Shown in pieces: positions 1 to 7,797 of a DNA stretch of 64,000 bases. A program made the position numbers and the translations under genes. The DNA comes from Pseudomonas oryzae (GTDB lineage Bacteria > Pseudomonadota > Gammaproteobacteria > Pseudomonadales > Pseudomonadaceae). Numbering within the stretch: the stretch's first letter is position 1; each line of letters starts with the position of its first letter. The notes below the pieces were generated by a model that was not told where the DNA came from, did no database searches, and saw only the letters and a program-made list of their open reading frames with translations. The stretch covers positions 3,143,001 through 3,207,000 of the forward strand of contig NZ_LT629751.1 in NCBI RefSeq assembly GCF_900104805.1. The letters run 5' to 3'.

Positions 1-259
1 GCACGATCAGCAGCGGCACGGCATACAGCAGTGGCAGATCGGCCAGCCACTCCACTCCGGGAAACAGCGCAGCCTCGGGGTTGGTGAGGCCGTCGACGAA
101 ATACTTGAGGATCCCCGCCATCATCGGCTGGGTCGAGGCGAAGATCACATAACCGAGGATGCTGACCAGGAAGTAGCCCAGATAGGGCTTCACGTAGGAC
201 AGCAGGCGCAGGTAGATGCGGAGGCTCGAAGAAGTTGGAGCGTTCGGGGTTTGGCTCAT
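1..259 (-). CDS. msbA: Lipid A export ATP-binding/permease MsbA (N-terminal fragment)
   Basis: This is an inner-membrane ABC exporter half-transporter that flips lipid A-core to the periplasmic leaflet. Only about 86 N-terminal codons are present; the gene runs off the left edge. The protein begins MSQTPNAPTSSSLRIYLRLL and continues into the first membrane segment, with YLGYFLVSILGYVIFAST and a TQPMMAGILKYFVDG stretch typical of Pseudomonas MsbA. The ATPase domain lies outside the window. The ATG is at 259. The gene is divergent from the kinase-like gene at 429 and on the same strand as the LPS core genes. Identification rests on the N-terminus and on the LPS-locus context. Confidence 0.85.
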   Translation of the reverse strand, partial: MSQTPNAPTSSSLRIYLRLLSYVKPYLGYFLVSILGYVIFASTQPMMAGILKYFVDGLTNPEAALFPGVEWLADLPLLYAVPLLIV

Positions 260-428
260 CGCGGGAGACTGGTCCAGAGAGGCAGGTGCGGGATTCTAGC
301 ACGCGCCGATGCCTTGCCCCGACCACACGCCGGCAGGGGGCGTGGACTTAGGGGAAGGCACTGGCCGACAATACTCCACTCTCGGGCACAGCCTGCCCCG
401 CTTCCATCCACGCTCGCAAGGCGACCGC

Positions 429-1061
429 ATGAACAAGTCCGCGCCCATCCTCCTGCAGCAGCTGCCTCGCGCCGACCTGGAAAGACTCACCACCGGCGGC
501 CAGATACTCGAGGCCGATGGTCTAGGCCCCAAGGTCTATCAGCTCGGCAACGGGCTGATCCTCAAGATCTTCCGCCAGCGCCGCCTGTTTTCCAGTGCCA
601 CATTGTTCCCCTATGCCAGACGCTTCATCAGGAACGCACAACGCCTGGAGGCCGCAGGCATAGCGACCATCAGCCCAGTGCAGTATTTCGACCTGCCGGA
701 AAAGCGTACCACCGCCGTCCTCTACCGCCCTCTGCCCGGAGCCACCGTCGCCCAACTGGTCCGCAATGGCCAACTGGAGCCGGCGATCATTCGGGATCTG
801 GCGCACTTCATCCGCCATCTGCACGAGAAGGGGATCTACTTCCGCTCCCTGCACATCGGCAACATCGTCAGGACACCGGATCAGCGCTGGGGACTCATCG
901 ACATTGCCGACATGAGTTTCAGACGCAAGTCCCTGTCTCGCGCGCTGATCGAGCGCAACTTCCGCCACTTCAAACGCCAGCTCGACCGTTTCTGCGCCCA
1001 CTATCGCTGCGAGTTCCCCTGGCAGGCACTGCGCGAGGCCTACGAGGCAGCGGACTCCTGA
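429..1061 (+). CDS. Kinase-fold LPS-locus protein lacking the usual catalytic Asp
   Basis: A 210-aa protein of the family often labelled toluene tolerance protein or phosphotransferase, which has an aminoglycoside/LPS-kinase fold. A candidate ATP-binding Lys is K46 (LILKIF) and a candidate metal-binding Asp is D158 (LIDIAD). The catalytic loop reads FRSLHIGN (138-145), so Ser140 stands where the neighbouring WapP-type kinase has Asp (HNDLKWRN). It may therefore be a pseudokinase or use an atypical mechanism. The ATG at 429 is preceded by AAGG; the open frame reaches back to 309 without a better start. It is the only plus-strand gene in the LPS locus, and its 3' end overlaps the convergent waaL by 22 bp. 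Substrate unknown. Confidence 0.8.
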   Translation: MNKSAPILLQQLPRADLERLTTGGQILEADGLGPKVYQLGNGLILKIFRQRRLFSSATLFPYARRFIRNAQRLEAAGIATISPVQYFDLPEKRTTAVLYRPLPGATVAQLVRNGQLEPAIIRDLAHFIRHLHEKGIYFRSLHIGNIVRTPDQRWGLIDIADMSFRRKSLSRALIERNFRHFKRQLDRFCAHYRCEFPWQALREAYEAADS

Positions 1062-2221
1062 GGCGTCCTGCTGCGCCGAAAGTCGAGCAGCGCCAGCAGT
1101 GTCGGCAGCCAGAAGTAGATCCACAGCGGACGGGGCGAATCGACCAGACCGCTGGAACTGGCGATCACCCCGGCCCAGCCGGCCAGCGAGACGATGAACC
1201 AGGACGAGCGGGTCCGCACGCCCTGGACCACATAGACGAGGGCGAAGGCAACGAAGGTGACGGCGCCAAGCAGTCCTGTCTCGACCAGGATCGACAGGTA
1301 GGCACTGTGGGCATGGTGGAACTGTCCCAGATACAGCGGCCGCCCCGCCTGGGTGCAACCCAGGACCCACGAGCAGTGGTCACGCAGGCGCAGCAGAGCA
1401 TCCTGCCAGATGTCGGCGCGGTAGCTGACGCCCCGGGCGAGCAGCGCCTCGTAGCCTCCGGAGACCAGCACCAGCAGGAGCAGCGCTCCGATCAGCAACA
1501 AACTCAGCGCTCGCTCTCGGCCGAGCACCAGCCAGCCGCCCAGCACTGCCAGCAACCCGAGCAGCGCCGAGCGCGACTGGAAGACTATACAGACCAGAAA
1601 GGCGAAACCAAGCATCAGCGCGAAGCCGCACAGGTAGGCCAGGCGTCCCCGTTCCAGCAGCTTCGGCAGGCCGTAGACCACCCAGAAGCCCAGCCAGCCG
1701 GTCAGGATCATCAGCGAAGCGTGCACCGGATTGCTCGCCCCGGCGTACAGGCGGATGCGCGGCGGCACCCCGCTCGCCCGGTAGGCCTCCAGCCACAGAT
1801 ATACCGCCAGGCAGGCGAACAGCAGACAGGCGATGGCGTACACCAGCCCCGCCAGCCGGAAGCCGCGCCCCTCGCGGACGCACAGACAGAGGCCACCGAA
1901 CAGCAGCAGCAGATAGAGCTGGTGCTTGAGTAGACGCAGCACCGGATCCCCGCTCAGTCCATCGGCCAGCAGCCCACCGAGAAAATACAGCAGGAGACAG
2001 CCGCCTGCCCAACCCGGCCAGTTGCGCCAGGCCGCCGGCACGGCGAACAGCAGCGCCGGCACGGCGAACAACGCGTAGTAGATGTTGTTGCGGTACTTGG
2101 CATAGTCGAGCAGGAAGTACGACAACAGAAACGCCAGCAGCATGACGCTCAGGTAATGCGCCAGACCGGCGCTCTCCGCGCGCAGGCGCCACCAAGCCGC
2201 CAAGCCGCCATCAATCCGCAT
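1040..2221 (-). CDS. waaL: O-antigen ligase WaaL
   Basis: A polytopic inner-membrane ligase that transfers undecaprenyl-linked O-polysaccharide to lipid A-core on the periplasmic side. The 393-aa product is mostly hydrophobic, with about ten to twelve predicted membrane segments. Near the C-terminus a large soluble loop contains YRADIWQDAL and FHHAHSAYLSILVETG, matching the conserved Arg and His...E-T-G motif of the Wzy/WaaL superfamily. The ATG at 2221 (MRIDGGLAAWW) overlaps the upstream gene's stop by 11 bp, suggesting translational coupling; a longer frame to 2305 is read through that gene. An O-antigen polymerase is the alternative, but position next to msbA and the core genes favours ligase. 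Confidence 0.85.
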   Translation of the reverse strand: MRIDGGLAAWWRLRAESAGLAHYLSVMLLAFLLSYFLLDYAKYRNNIYYALFAVPALLFAVPAAWRNWPGWAGGCLLLYFLGGLLADGLSGDPVLRLLKHQLYLLLLFGGLCLCVREGRGFRLAGLVYAIACLLFACLAVYLWLEAYRASGVPPRIRLYAGASNPVHASLMILTGWLGFWVVYGLPKLLERGRLAYLCGFALMLGFAFLVCIVFQSRSALLGLLAVLGGWLVLGRERALSLLLIGALLLLVLVSGGYEALLARGVSYRADIWQDALLRLRDHCSWVLGCTQAGRPLYLGQFHHAHSAYLSILVETGLLGAVTFVAFALVYVVQGVRTRSSWFIVSLAGWAGVIASSSGLVDSPRPLWIYFWLPTLLALLDFRRSRTPQESAAS

Positions 2222-3086
2222 GGAACCCCTCGCGCGTAACGCGGAAGAAGCGGCAGTCCGGTCCCGGCACGAAGCACTGCGCTTCGCCCCGGGCCAGATG
2301 CCCACCCTCGGTCTTGTACTCGCGCTTCCAGTGATTCTGCTTCCAGTAGAGGAAGTGGAAATACATGAAGCTACGCTCGCTGCGGTCGTTGCTCAGCACA
2401 CCGTCGCGCCAGTACCACTCGCTGGGGAAGTCGCGGCTGCCATCCACCCAGGCGATCCGGCAGTCCGGCGTGGAGAACTGCTCGCGGAACAAGGTCGAAA
2501 CACCCAGCGGATTGGCGCCAGGCAGCCATTTGCGCAGCCCCTGCGGCCAGCGCTTGTAGCGCAGGAACAGCTTGCTGAAGGCCGCCTCGTCGAGGCGCTG
2601 GCTCTTCTGCTCACAGACCTTGGCCGCCCAGTCGGGAATCCTGCGGAACGCCTCGCGCAGCACCGGGGTATTGCGCAGCAACGAGAAGTGCCCGGAGATC
2701 CGCGTGTCGTGGGTGGCGATGACATCGTGGCGCAGCACCTCGGGAGTCAGGAAACTGCGCAGATCGCCGAACACCACGTCCAGATCGCAGAACCCCCAGA
2801 AGTCGTAGCCGGAAAGATCTTCCTCGTGCAGGTAGCCATACATCGGCTTCAGATCACACAGCTTGTACGGGCGTACCGGATCGAAGGGGATTCCCAAACG
2901 GGCGCTGACAAACGCCAGATAGTCCGCGTAGGCGACCTGACGGAACTCGACGTTGGCCGGCGCATCGGCCGGCGCCGGCGAGTCGCCGATGATCAGCCAG
3001 TTCACCGTCGGGTTGCGCCGGCAGCTGAGCAGGAAAAAGTCCAGCCAGAACGGCCAGCTGCCGAAGTAGGGAATGATCAGGAGCAT
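2211..3086 (-). CDS. DUF6625-like putative glycosyltransferase
   Basis: A cytoplasmic protein of about 291 aa that I place in the DUF6625 group of glycosyltransferase-like proteins. It starts MLLIIPYFGSWPFWLDFF, a typical N-terminal beta strand of these enzymes, and has FCDLDVVFGD near residue 101-110, a DxD motif expected to bind the nucleotide-sugar metal ion. The ATG at 3086 gives the family-like start; a GTG at 3095 would add VSR and also has a plausible GGGG upstream. It follows the 3097 gene closely and overlaps waaL, so it belongs to the outer-core operon. Probable role: adding an outer-core sugar. Sugar and linkage cannot be told. Confidence 0.7.
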   Translation of the reverse strand: MLLIIPYFGSWPFWLDFFLLSCRRNPTVNWLIIGDSPAPADAPANVEFRQVAYADYLAFVSARLGIPFDPVRPYKLCDLKPMYGYLHEEDLSGYDFWGFCDLDVVFGDLRSFLTPEVLRHDVIATHDTRISGHFSLLRNTPVLREAFRRIPDWAAKVCEQKSQRLDEAAFSKLFLRYKRWPQGLRKWLPGANPLGVSTLFREQFSTPDCRIAWVDGSRDFPSEWYWRDGVLSNDRSERSFMYFHFLYWKQNHWKREYKTEGGHLARGEAQCFVPGPDCRFFRVTREGFHAD

Positions 3087-3096
3087 TCGACTCACA

Positions 3097-4044
3097 CTAG
3101 AACCCCAGGCGATCCCGCCAACTCAGATACGTGGAACGAGGCAGCAGCGGCTGCCGCAGACAGTCGGCCAGGCGCGTGCCCATGCGATCGTAGGCAAAAC
3201 GCTCCCGCGCCAGGGCGGCCCCCGCCGCGGCGATCCGCTCGACCAGCGGCGGATCGGCGACGAGCCGGGCCAGCTTGCCCTCGAACTCGGACTCGTCGCG
3301 GAACAGCACCACGTTGTGCATGTCCACCAGGCCGGTGGCGCGATCCTCGAGTTCGCCCTGGTCATAGGTCATCAGCAGGCAACCAGCGGCCATGGCCTCG
3401 AAGTTCTTCGCCATGTACTCGCCCAGGCCGATGTCGGCCGAGACGAAGATGCGGATGCGCGACAGGCTGCGCGCATAGTCCTCACCGGGCGCGGTGCGCA
3501 GCACCTGCAGGCCGTGGGCATCGACCTGCCGCTCGATGAACGCCTTGCGCCCCTGGTAGACCCTGGCATCCAGACGGCCGATGAAGCCGAGGAAGATGTC
3601 GCGCTCGACATCGCGCGGATAGATGCTGCGCGAATCGTAGCCCTTGGGCAGGAAGTGGGCATCGAAGCCCTCGGCCGCCAGGCGTCGGGCCACCTCGGCC
3701 CCGGAGACGATCAGCCGCGGCCCGCCCAGCCGCCGGTAGTGGCGGGAGAAGCGCCCCTGGTACTTGCCGCCGGCCAGATAGTTCTGGCAGGCGTCGTACT
3801 CGAATACCACCAGGTTGGGCACCGTGCGCAATACGCGCCACTGGCGCATCTCCTTCTTGGTGCGCAGTGTGGTCATCACCCGGTCGTAGCGGGCGAAATC
3901 GAAACGCCTGAGGGTTGCGGCGAGATCATCCTGCTCGTCCGCATCCAGGCGAACCAGCTCGACCTCGGCATGCTCGCGCAAGGCTTCGGCGAGCAGGTCG
4001 AAGGCGTGCACCTCGTAGCTCTGGATCAGCCATAACACCCGCAT
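3097..4044 (-). CDS. Glycosyltransferase, group 1 / CgeB-like
   Basis: A 315-aa cytoplasmic glycosyltransferase, likely GT-B fold. The N-terminal half begins MRVLWLIQSYEVHAFDLL. The C-terminal nucleotide-sugar domain contains GFIGRLDARVYQGR and then IFVSADIGLGEYMAKN and FEAMAAGCLLMTYDQGEL, the conserved acid and AMAAG-type loop seen in CgeB and group-1 enzymes. ATG at 4044. It sits 12 bp downstream of the pyruvyl transferase gene and just upstream of the DUF6625-like gene. It is inferred to add an outer-core residue, possibly the one that carries the pyruvate ketal. Donor and acceptor are unknown. Confidence 0.75.
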   Translation of the reverse strand: MRVLWLIQSYEVHAFDLLAEALREHAEVELVRLDADEQDDLAATLRRFDFARYDRVMTTLRTKKEMRQWRVLRTVPNLVVFEYDACQNYLAGGKYQGRFSRHYRRLGGPRLIVSGAEVARRLAAEGFDAHFLPKGYDSRSIYPRDVERDIFLGFIGRLDARVYQGRKAFIERQVDAHGLQVLRTAPGEDYARSLSRIRIFVSADIGLGEYMAKNFEAMAAGCLLMTYDQGELEDRATGLVDMHNVVLFRDESEFEGKLARLVADPPLVERIAAAGAALARERFAYDRMGTRLADCLRQPLLPRSTYLSWRDRLGF

Positions 4045-4056
4045 CGGCAGTGTTCC

Positions 4057-4869
4057 TCACAGTTGGGGGAAAGAGCCGAGCAGGTCCTGCTGGATCCGTT
4101 CCAGCCCCGGGCGTCGGTACTCCGCCCGCAACTGTTCGAACAAAGCCGGCCCGCCCGCCAGGACGGTCTGCGGCAGCAGCGGCTGCAGGCCGGAGAGACC
4201 GAAGGCGGAGTAGTAGTCGGCGAACTTGTACTCGGAGATACGGCCGCGGGAGAGCAGCAGCCACTGGTTGGGCACACCGAAAGAGTCGGCGACGATCAGC
4301 CCGTGCATGCTGGAGGACAGTACGAAGTCGCAGGAGGCGATCTCCGCCAGCACCTGCTTGACCGGCGAAAACACATTGATCAGCCGCGCCCCGGGAATAC
4401 CGGCAAGCAGCTCGGCTACCGCCGGCTCGGCCTGATCGGCGTAGTGGGGGATCAGGCCGACGCGGATCTGTCTGGCCACCGGCCGCTCCCGGTCGCCCAG
4501 CACCCAGGGCGCCAGCAGGCCGGGGTCGCCCAGCACAGGATCGCTACGCAGACCGTCGATCTGCGCGCGGGTCAGGGCACCGCGCACCGCGTGGTAGTGG
4601 TGGCGGCCGGAGTAGTGGGCCTGTTCGGCGCCGGTACCGGTGCCCCAGATGTGCAGACGATACGGAAGGAAGCCCCAGCGCTTGGCCTTGGCCTCCCGGC
4701 CGAGGATGCTGCCCACGGCCATCAGATCGGCCCGCTGTACCGGCGCATACTCGACCTTGCGCCCCGACAGCAGCTCCACCAGCAGGGGGGACAGGTAGTC
4801 GCCGAAGTTCTGCTTGCTCGGGTCGCTGCGCCCTTCGCCGCGGCACCAGTAAAGCTTTATGGGTTTCAT
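4057..4869 (-). CDS. Polysaccharide pyruvyl transferase family protein
   Basis: A 270-aa member of the polysaccharide pyruvyl transferase family, which moves pyruvate from phosphoenolpyruvate to a sugar as a ketal. Visible family signs are the N-terminal NFGDYLSPLLVELLSG segment, WGTGTG near the middle and the C-terminal FVLSSSMHGLIVADSFGVPN, the usual S-x-x-H-G active-site region. I chose the ATG at 4869 (MKPIKLYW); the frame can be extended to a TTG at 4890, but this adds only MSVRPLS and lacks a better ribosome site. It lies between the WapH-type and CgeB-like glycosyltransferase genes in one operon, so the likely target is an LPS outer-core sugar. Confidence 0.8.
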   Translation of the reverse strand: MKPIKLYWCRGEGRSDPSKQNFGDYLSPLLVELLSGRKVEYAPVQRADLMAVGSILGREAKAKRWGFLPYRLHIWGTGTGAEQAHYSGRHHYHAVRGALTRAQIDGLRSDPVLGDPGLLAPWVLGDRERPVARQIRVGLIPHYADQAEPAVAELLAGIPGARLINVFSPVKQVLAEIASCDFVLSSSMHGLIVADSFGVPNQWLLLSRGRISEYKFADYYSAFGLSGLQPLLPQTVLAGGPALFEQLRAEYRRPGLERIQQDLLGSFPQL

Positions 4870-4903
4870 CGACAGTGGTCTCACAGACAAGGGGCGGCCG
4901 CGC

Positions 4904-6040
4904 TCAGCCGGCGATCCGCGTCAACAGCGGCAGCCGCCAGAACCGCGCAGCCGCGGCGGCATCGGAAAAACACTCGTGCAAGCGGCTGCTCATCAGCGCC
5001 GCGACCTGTTCGGTTGCCGCCTGCGAACGCCGCCCGGCCTGCGCCAGGCACTCGCCGAGGGCCGCCGCGGCGCCCAAGGGAAACAGCCCCCCCACGCCCT
5101 CGACCACCTCGCGCCCGCCACCGCAATCCGAGCAGATCAGCGGCACCCCGGCCGCCATCGCCTCGAGCAGCACCATGCCGAAGGGCTCGTGATCGGAGGT
5201 CAGCGCGAAGACGTCGAAGGCCTTGAAGTAGCGACGACCCTGCGGCACCTGGCCGAGGAAGCGCACCTGCGCGGCGATGCCCAGTTCCGCAGCCAGCGCC
5301 TTCAGCGACTGTTCCAGCCGGCCAGAACCCATGATCGCCAGCAGGCTGCCGGCCGGTAGCTGTGGCAAGGCCTGGGCGAAGCCGCGGATCAGGGTGGCCT
5401 GGTCCTTGTCCGGGTGCAGGCGGCCGACGTTGCCGACCACCCAGGCCTCCTGTGGCAGGCCCAGGAAGTCGCGCGCAGCTTCGCGTGAGACCTGCTCGGC
5501 CTGCACGGCGGCAACATCGATGCGGTTGTACAAGGTCTCGATACGCTCGGCGGGCCAGCCTGGCAGATGGCGGCGCATCTCGTCGCGCACCGCGTTGGAG
5601 ACGCCCAGCAGCAACAGGCGCGAGCGGAAGCGGTTGACGAACCAGCGACGCATGCGCCGCTGGTACACGCCGAAGGCGTGGTGCACGCCGATCACCGGCA
5701 GGCGGGTGGCCAGCAGGGCGATGTAGATCGGCTTGAAGCGGTGGGCGATGCACAGGCGGAAGTCGCGGCCGGCGACGATCTCGCGCAGCCGGCGCATGGC
5801 GCCGAGCTTGAGGCCGCGCACGTCCCGGCTGTCATTACCGAGGAAGATCACCTCGTCGGAGGCCGAGCCGCGCTCGACCTCCGCGCTCGGCGCGCCGGTC
5901 AGGTAGACGGTGCACACCTTGTACGGCGTGTCCTTGAACAGCACGGCGTACTGCCGCGCGCAGTCGAGGAACGGGCCGTCGTAGCCGTGGCAGAATTGCA
6001 GCACCCACGGCCGATCGGCAGGCGCCTCAGACGCCGCCAT
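4904..6040 (-). CDS. wapH: LPS core glycosyltransferase, WapH-like (GT4)
   Basis: A GT4-family glycosyltransferase of about 378 aa for the LPS core. The C-terminal domain carries GNVGRLHPDKDQATLIRGF and DVFALTSDHEPFGMVLLEAM, the E-x7-E signature that binds the nucleotide-sugar. ATG 6040 (MAASEAPADRPW) has GGGGTGG upstream at good spacing; ATG 6055 would add MGWIG but has almost no spacer to its ribosome site. The start overlaps the carbamoyltransferase stop by 14 bp. The name WapH follows the position next to the carbamoyltransferase gene, as I recall it in P. aeruginosa; donor sugar not determined here. Confidence 0.75.
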   Translation of the reverse strand: MAASEAPADRPWVLQFCHGYDGPFLDCARQYAVLFKDTPYKVCTVYLTGAPSAEVERGSASDEVIFLGNDSRDVRGLKLGAMRRLREIVAGRDFRLCIAHRFKPIYIALLATRLPVIGVHHAFGVYQRRMRRWFVNRFRSRLLLLGVSNAVRDEMRRHLPGWPAERIETLYNRIDVAAVQAEQVSREAARDFLGLPQEAWVVGNVGRLHPDKDQATLIRGFAQALPQLPAGSLLAIMGSGRLEQSLKALAAELGIAAQVRFLGQVPQGRRYFKAFDVFALTSDHEPFGMVLLEAMAAGVPLICSDCGGGREVVEGVGGLFPLGAAAALGECLAQAGRRSQAATEQVAALMSSRLHECFSDAAAAARFWRLPLLTRIAG

Positions 6041-7781
6041 ACCAATCCACCCCATCCTTGACCACCAGAATGTCTTCCATGATCAGATACTGCAGGTCCG
6101 AACCGTAGAACATGTTCAGCGCGTCGGTGGGCGAGCAGACCATCGGCTCGCCGCGGCGGTTGAGCGAGGTGTTCAGCGACACGCCGTTGCCGGTGAGCTT
6201 CTCCAGCTCGAGCATCAGGTCGTACCAGCGCGGGTTGTGGCGGCGCTCCAGCACCTGGGCGCGCGAGGTGCCGTCCTCGTGGACCACTTCCGGCACACGG
6301 TCCTTCCATTCCTCGTTGACCTCGAAGGTGAAGGTCATGAACGGGCTCGGGTGGTCGACCTTGAGCATCTGCGGTGCCACGGTGTCGAGCATCGACGGGC
6401 AGAACGGCCTCCAGCGCTCGCGGAACTTGATCTGCTCGTTGATGCGGTCGGCGACGCCCGGCACGCTCGGGCAACCGATGATCGAGCGCCCGCCGAGAGC
6501 GCGCGGGCCGAACTCCATGCGGCCCTGGAACCAGGCCACCGGGTTGCCGTCGACCATGATCCGGGCGATGCGCTGGGCGGTGTCGTCGATGCGCTGCCAC
6601 TTCGGCGCATTGGGATGGCGCGCGCAGGCGGCGATCACGTCCTCGTTGGAGTAGGCCGGGCCGAGGTAGACGTGCTCCATCTTCTCCACCGGCACGCCGC
6701 GGGCCACCGAAACGTAGGCGGCGGCGCCCACCGCGGTGCCGGCGTCGCCGGAGGCCGGCTGGACGAACAGTTCCTTGACCTCGTCGCGGGCGATGATCTT
6801 CTGGTTGAGCTTGACGTTCAGCGCACAGCCGCCGGCGAAGGCGATCTTGCCGGTCTGCCGGATGATGTCGCCCAGGTAATAGTCCATCATCTCCAGCGCC
6901 AGCTTCTCGAACAGCGCCTGCATGGCCGCGGCGTAGTGGATGTAGGGGTCGTCGGCGATGTCGCCCTCGCGCTTGGGACCCAGCCACTCGATCAGCTTGG
7001 GCGAGAAGTAGTAGCCCTTGCCGTTTTCCTTGTAGCGACGGAAGCCGATGACGTTGGCGTACTCGGTGTTGATCACCAGCTCGCCGTTCTCGAACTTGGC
7101 CAGCCGCGAGAAATCGTACTTGGCGGCGTCGCCGTAGGGCGCCATGCCCATCACCTTGAACTCGCCGTCGAGCATCTCGAAGCCGAGGTACTCGGTGATC
7201 GCGCCGTACAGGCCGCCCAGCGAGTCCGGGTCGTAGAATTCCTTGATCTTGTGGATCTTGCCGTTCTCGCCCCAGCCGAAGAAGGTGGTGGCGTACTCGC
7301 CCTTGCCGTCGATGCCCATGATCGCGGTCTTCTCGCTGAAGCCGGAGCAGTGGTAGGCGCTGGAGGCGTGGGCGAGGTGGTGCTCGACCGGCTCGATCCT
7401 GACCTTCTTGAGGTCGAAGCCGAGCTGCTGCAGGCACCACTGGATGCGCTTCTTGTAGCGGTAGTAGCGCCGATTGCCGAACAGGATGGCGTCGAGGACG
7501 CGGTCCGGGGCGTAGGCGTAGCGCTTGGCGTACTGCCAGCGAGCCTTCTCGAAGATGCTGATCGGCGCGAAGGGAATGGCCACCACGTCGACGTCTTCCG
7601 GCTTGATGCCGGCCTGTTCCAGGCAGAACTTGGCCGACTCGTAGGGCATGCGGTTCTTCGCATGCTTGTCGCGCACGAAGCGCTCTTCTTCGACGGCAGC
7701 GATCAGCTTGCCGTCGATGTACAGCGCAGCGGACGGGTCATGGCTGAGGGCGCCGGAAAGGCCGAGGACGGTCAGTGCCAC
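6027..7781 (-). CDS. wapO: LPS core carbamoyltransferase (WapO-like)
   Basis: A 584-aa carbamoyltransferase of the NodU/CmcH/TobZ family, which moves the carbamoyl group of carbamoyl phosphate through carbamoyl-AMP to a sugar hydroxyl. The N-terminal Kae1-like domain has GLSGALSHDPSAAL near the start and the metal-binding His cluster VEHHLAHASSAY (about 132-143). FAGGCALNVKLN and GRMEFGPRALGGRSIIGCP mark the ATP-binding core and C-terminal domain. The start is GTG at 7781, with GAGGG upstream; no ATG is nearby. O-carbamoylated heptose II is a known feature of the P. aeruginosa core, so this is probably the enzyme for it. It precedes wapH and follows the tandem kinase by 17 bp. Confidence 0.85.
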   Translation of the reverse strand: MALTVLGLSGALSHDPSAALYIDGKLIAAVEEERFVRDKHAKNRMPYESAKFCLEQAGIKPEDVDVVAIPFAPISIFEKARWQYAKRYAYAPDRVLDAILFGNRRYYRYKKRIQWCLQQLGFDLKKVRIEPVEHHLAHASSAYHCSGFSEKTAIMGIDGKGEYATTFFGWGENGKIHKIKEFYDPDSLGGLYGAITEYLGFEMLDGEFKVMGMAPYGDAAKYDFSRLAKFENGELVINTEYANVIGFRRYKENGKGYYFSPKLIEWLGPKREGDIADDPYIHYAAAMQALFEKLALEMMDYYLGDIIRQTGKIAFAGGCALNVKLNQKIIARDEVKELFVQPASGDAGTAVGAAAYVSVARGVPVEKMEHVYLGPAYSNEDVIAACARHPNAPKWQRIDDTAQRIARIMVDGNPVAWFQGRMEFGPRALGGRSIIGCPSVPGVADRINEQIKFRERWRPFCPSMLDTVAPQMLKVDHPSPFMTFTFEVNEEWKDRVPEVVHEDGTSRAQVLERRHNPRWYDLMLELEKLTGNGVSLNTSLNRRGEPMVCSPTDALNMFYGSDLQYLIMEDILVVKDGVDWYGGV

Positions 7782-7797
7782 AGATGTTTCCCTCTAT

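Noticed and set aside
4870-4890. TTG 4890 as the start of the pyruvyl transferase gene
   Set aside because: It adds only seven unconserved residues and has no better ribosome site than ATG 4869.
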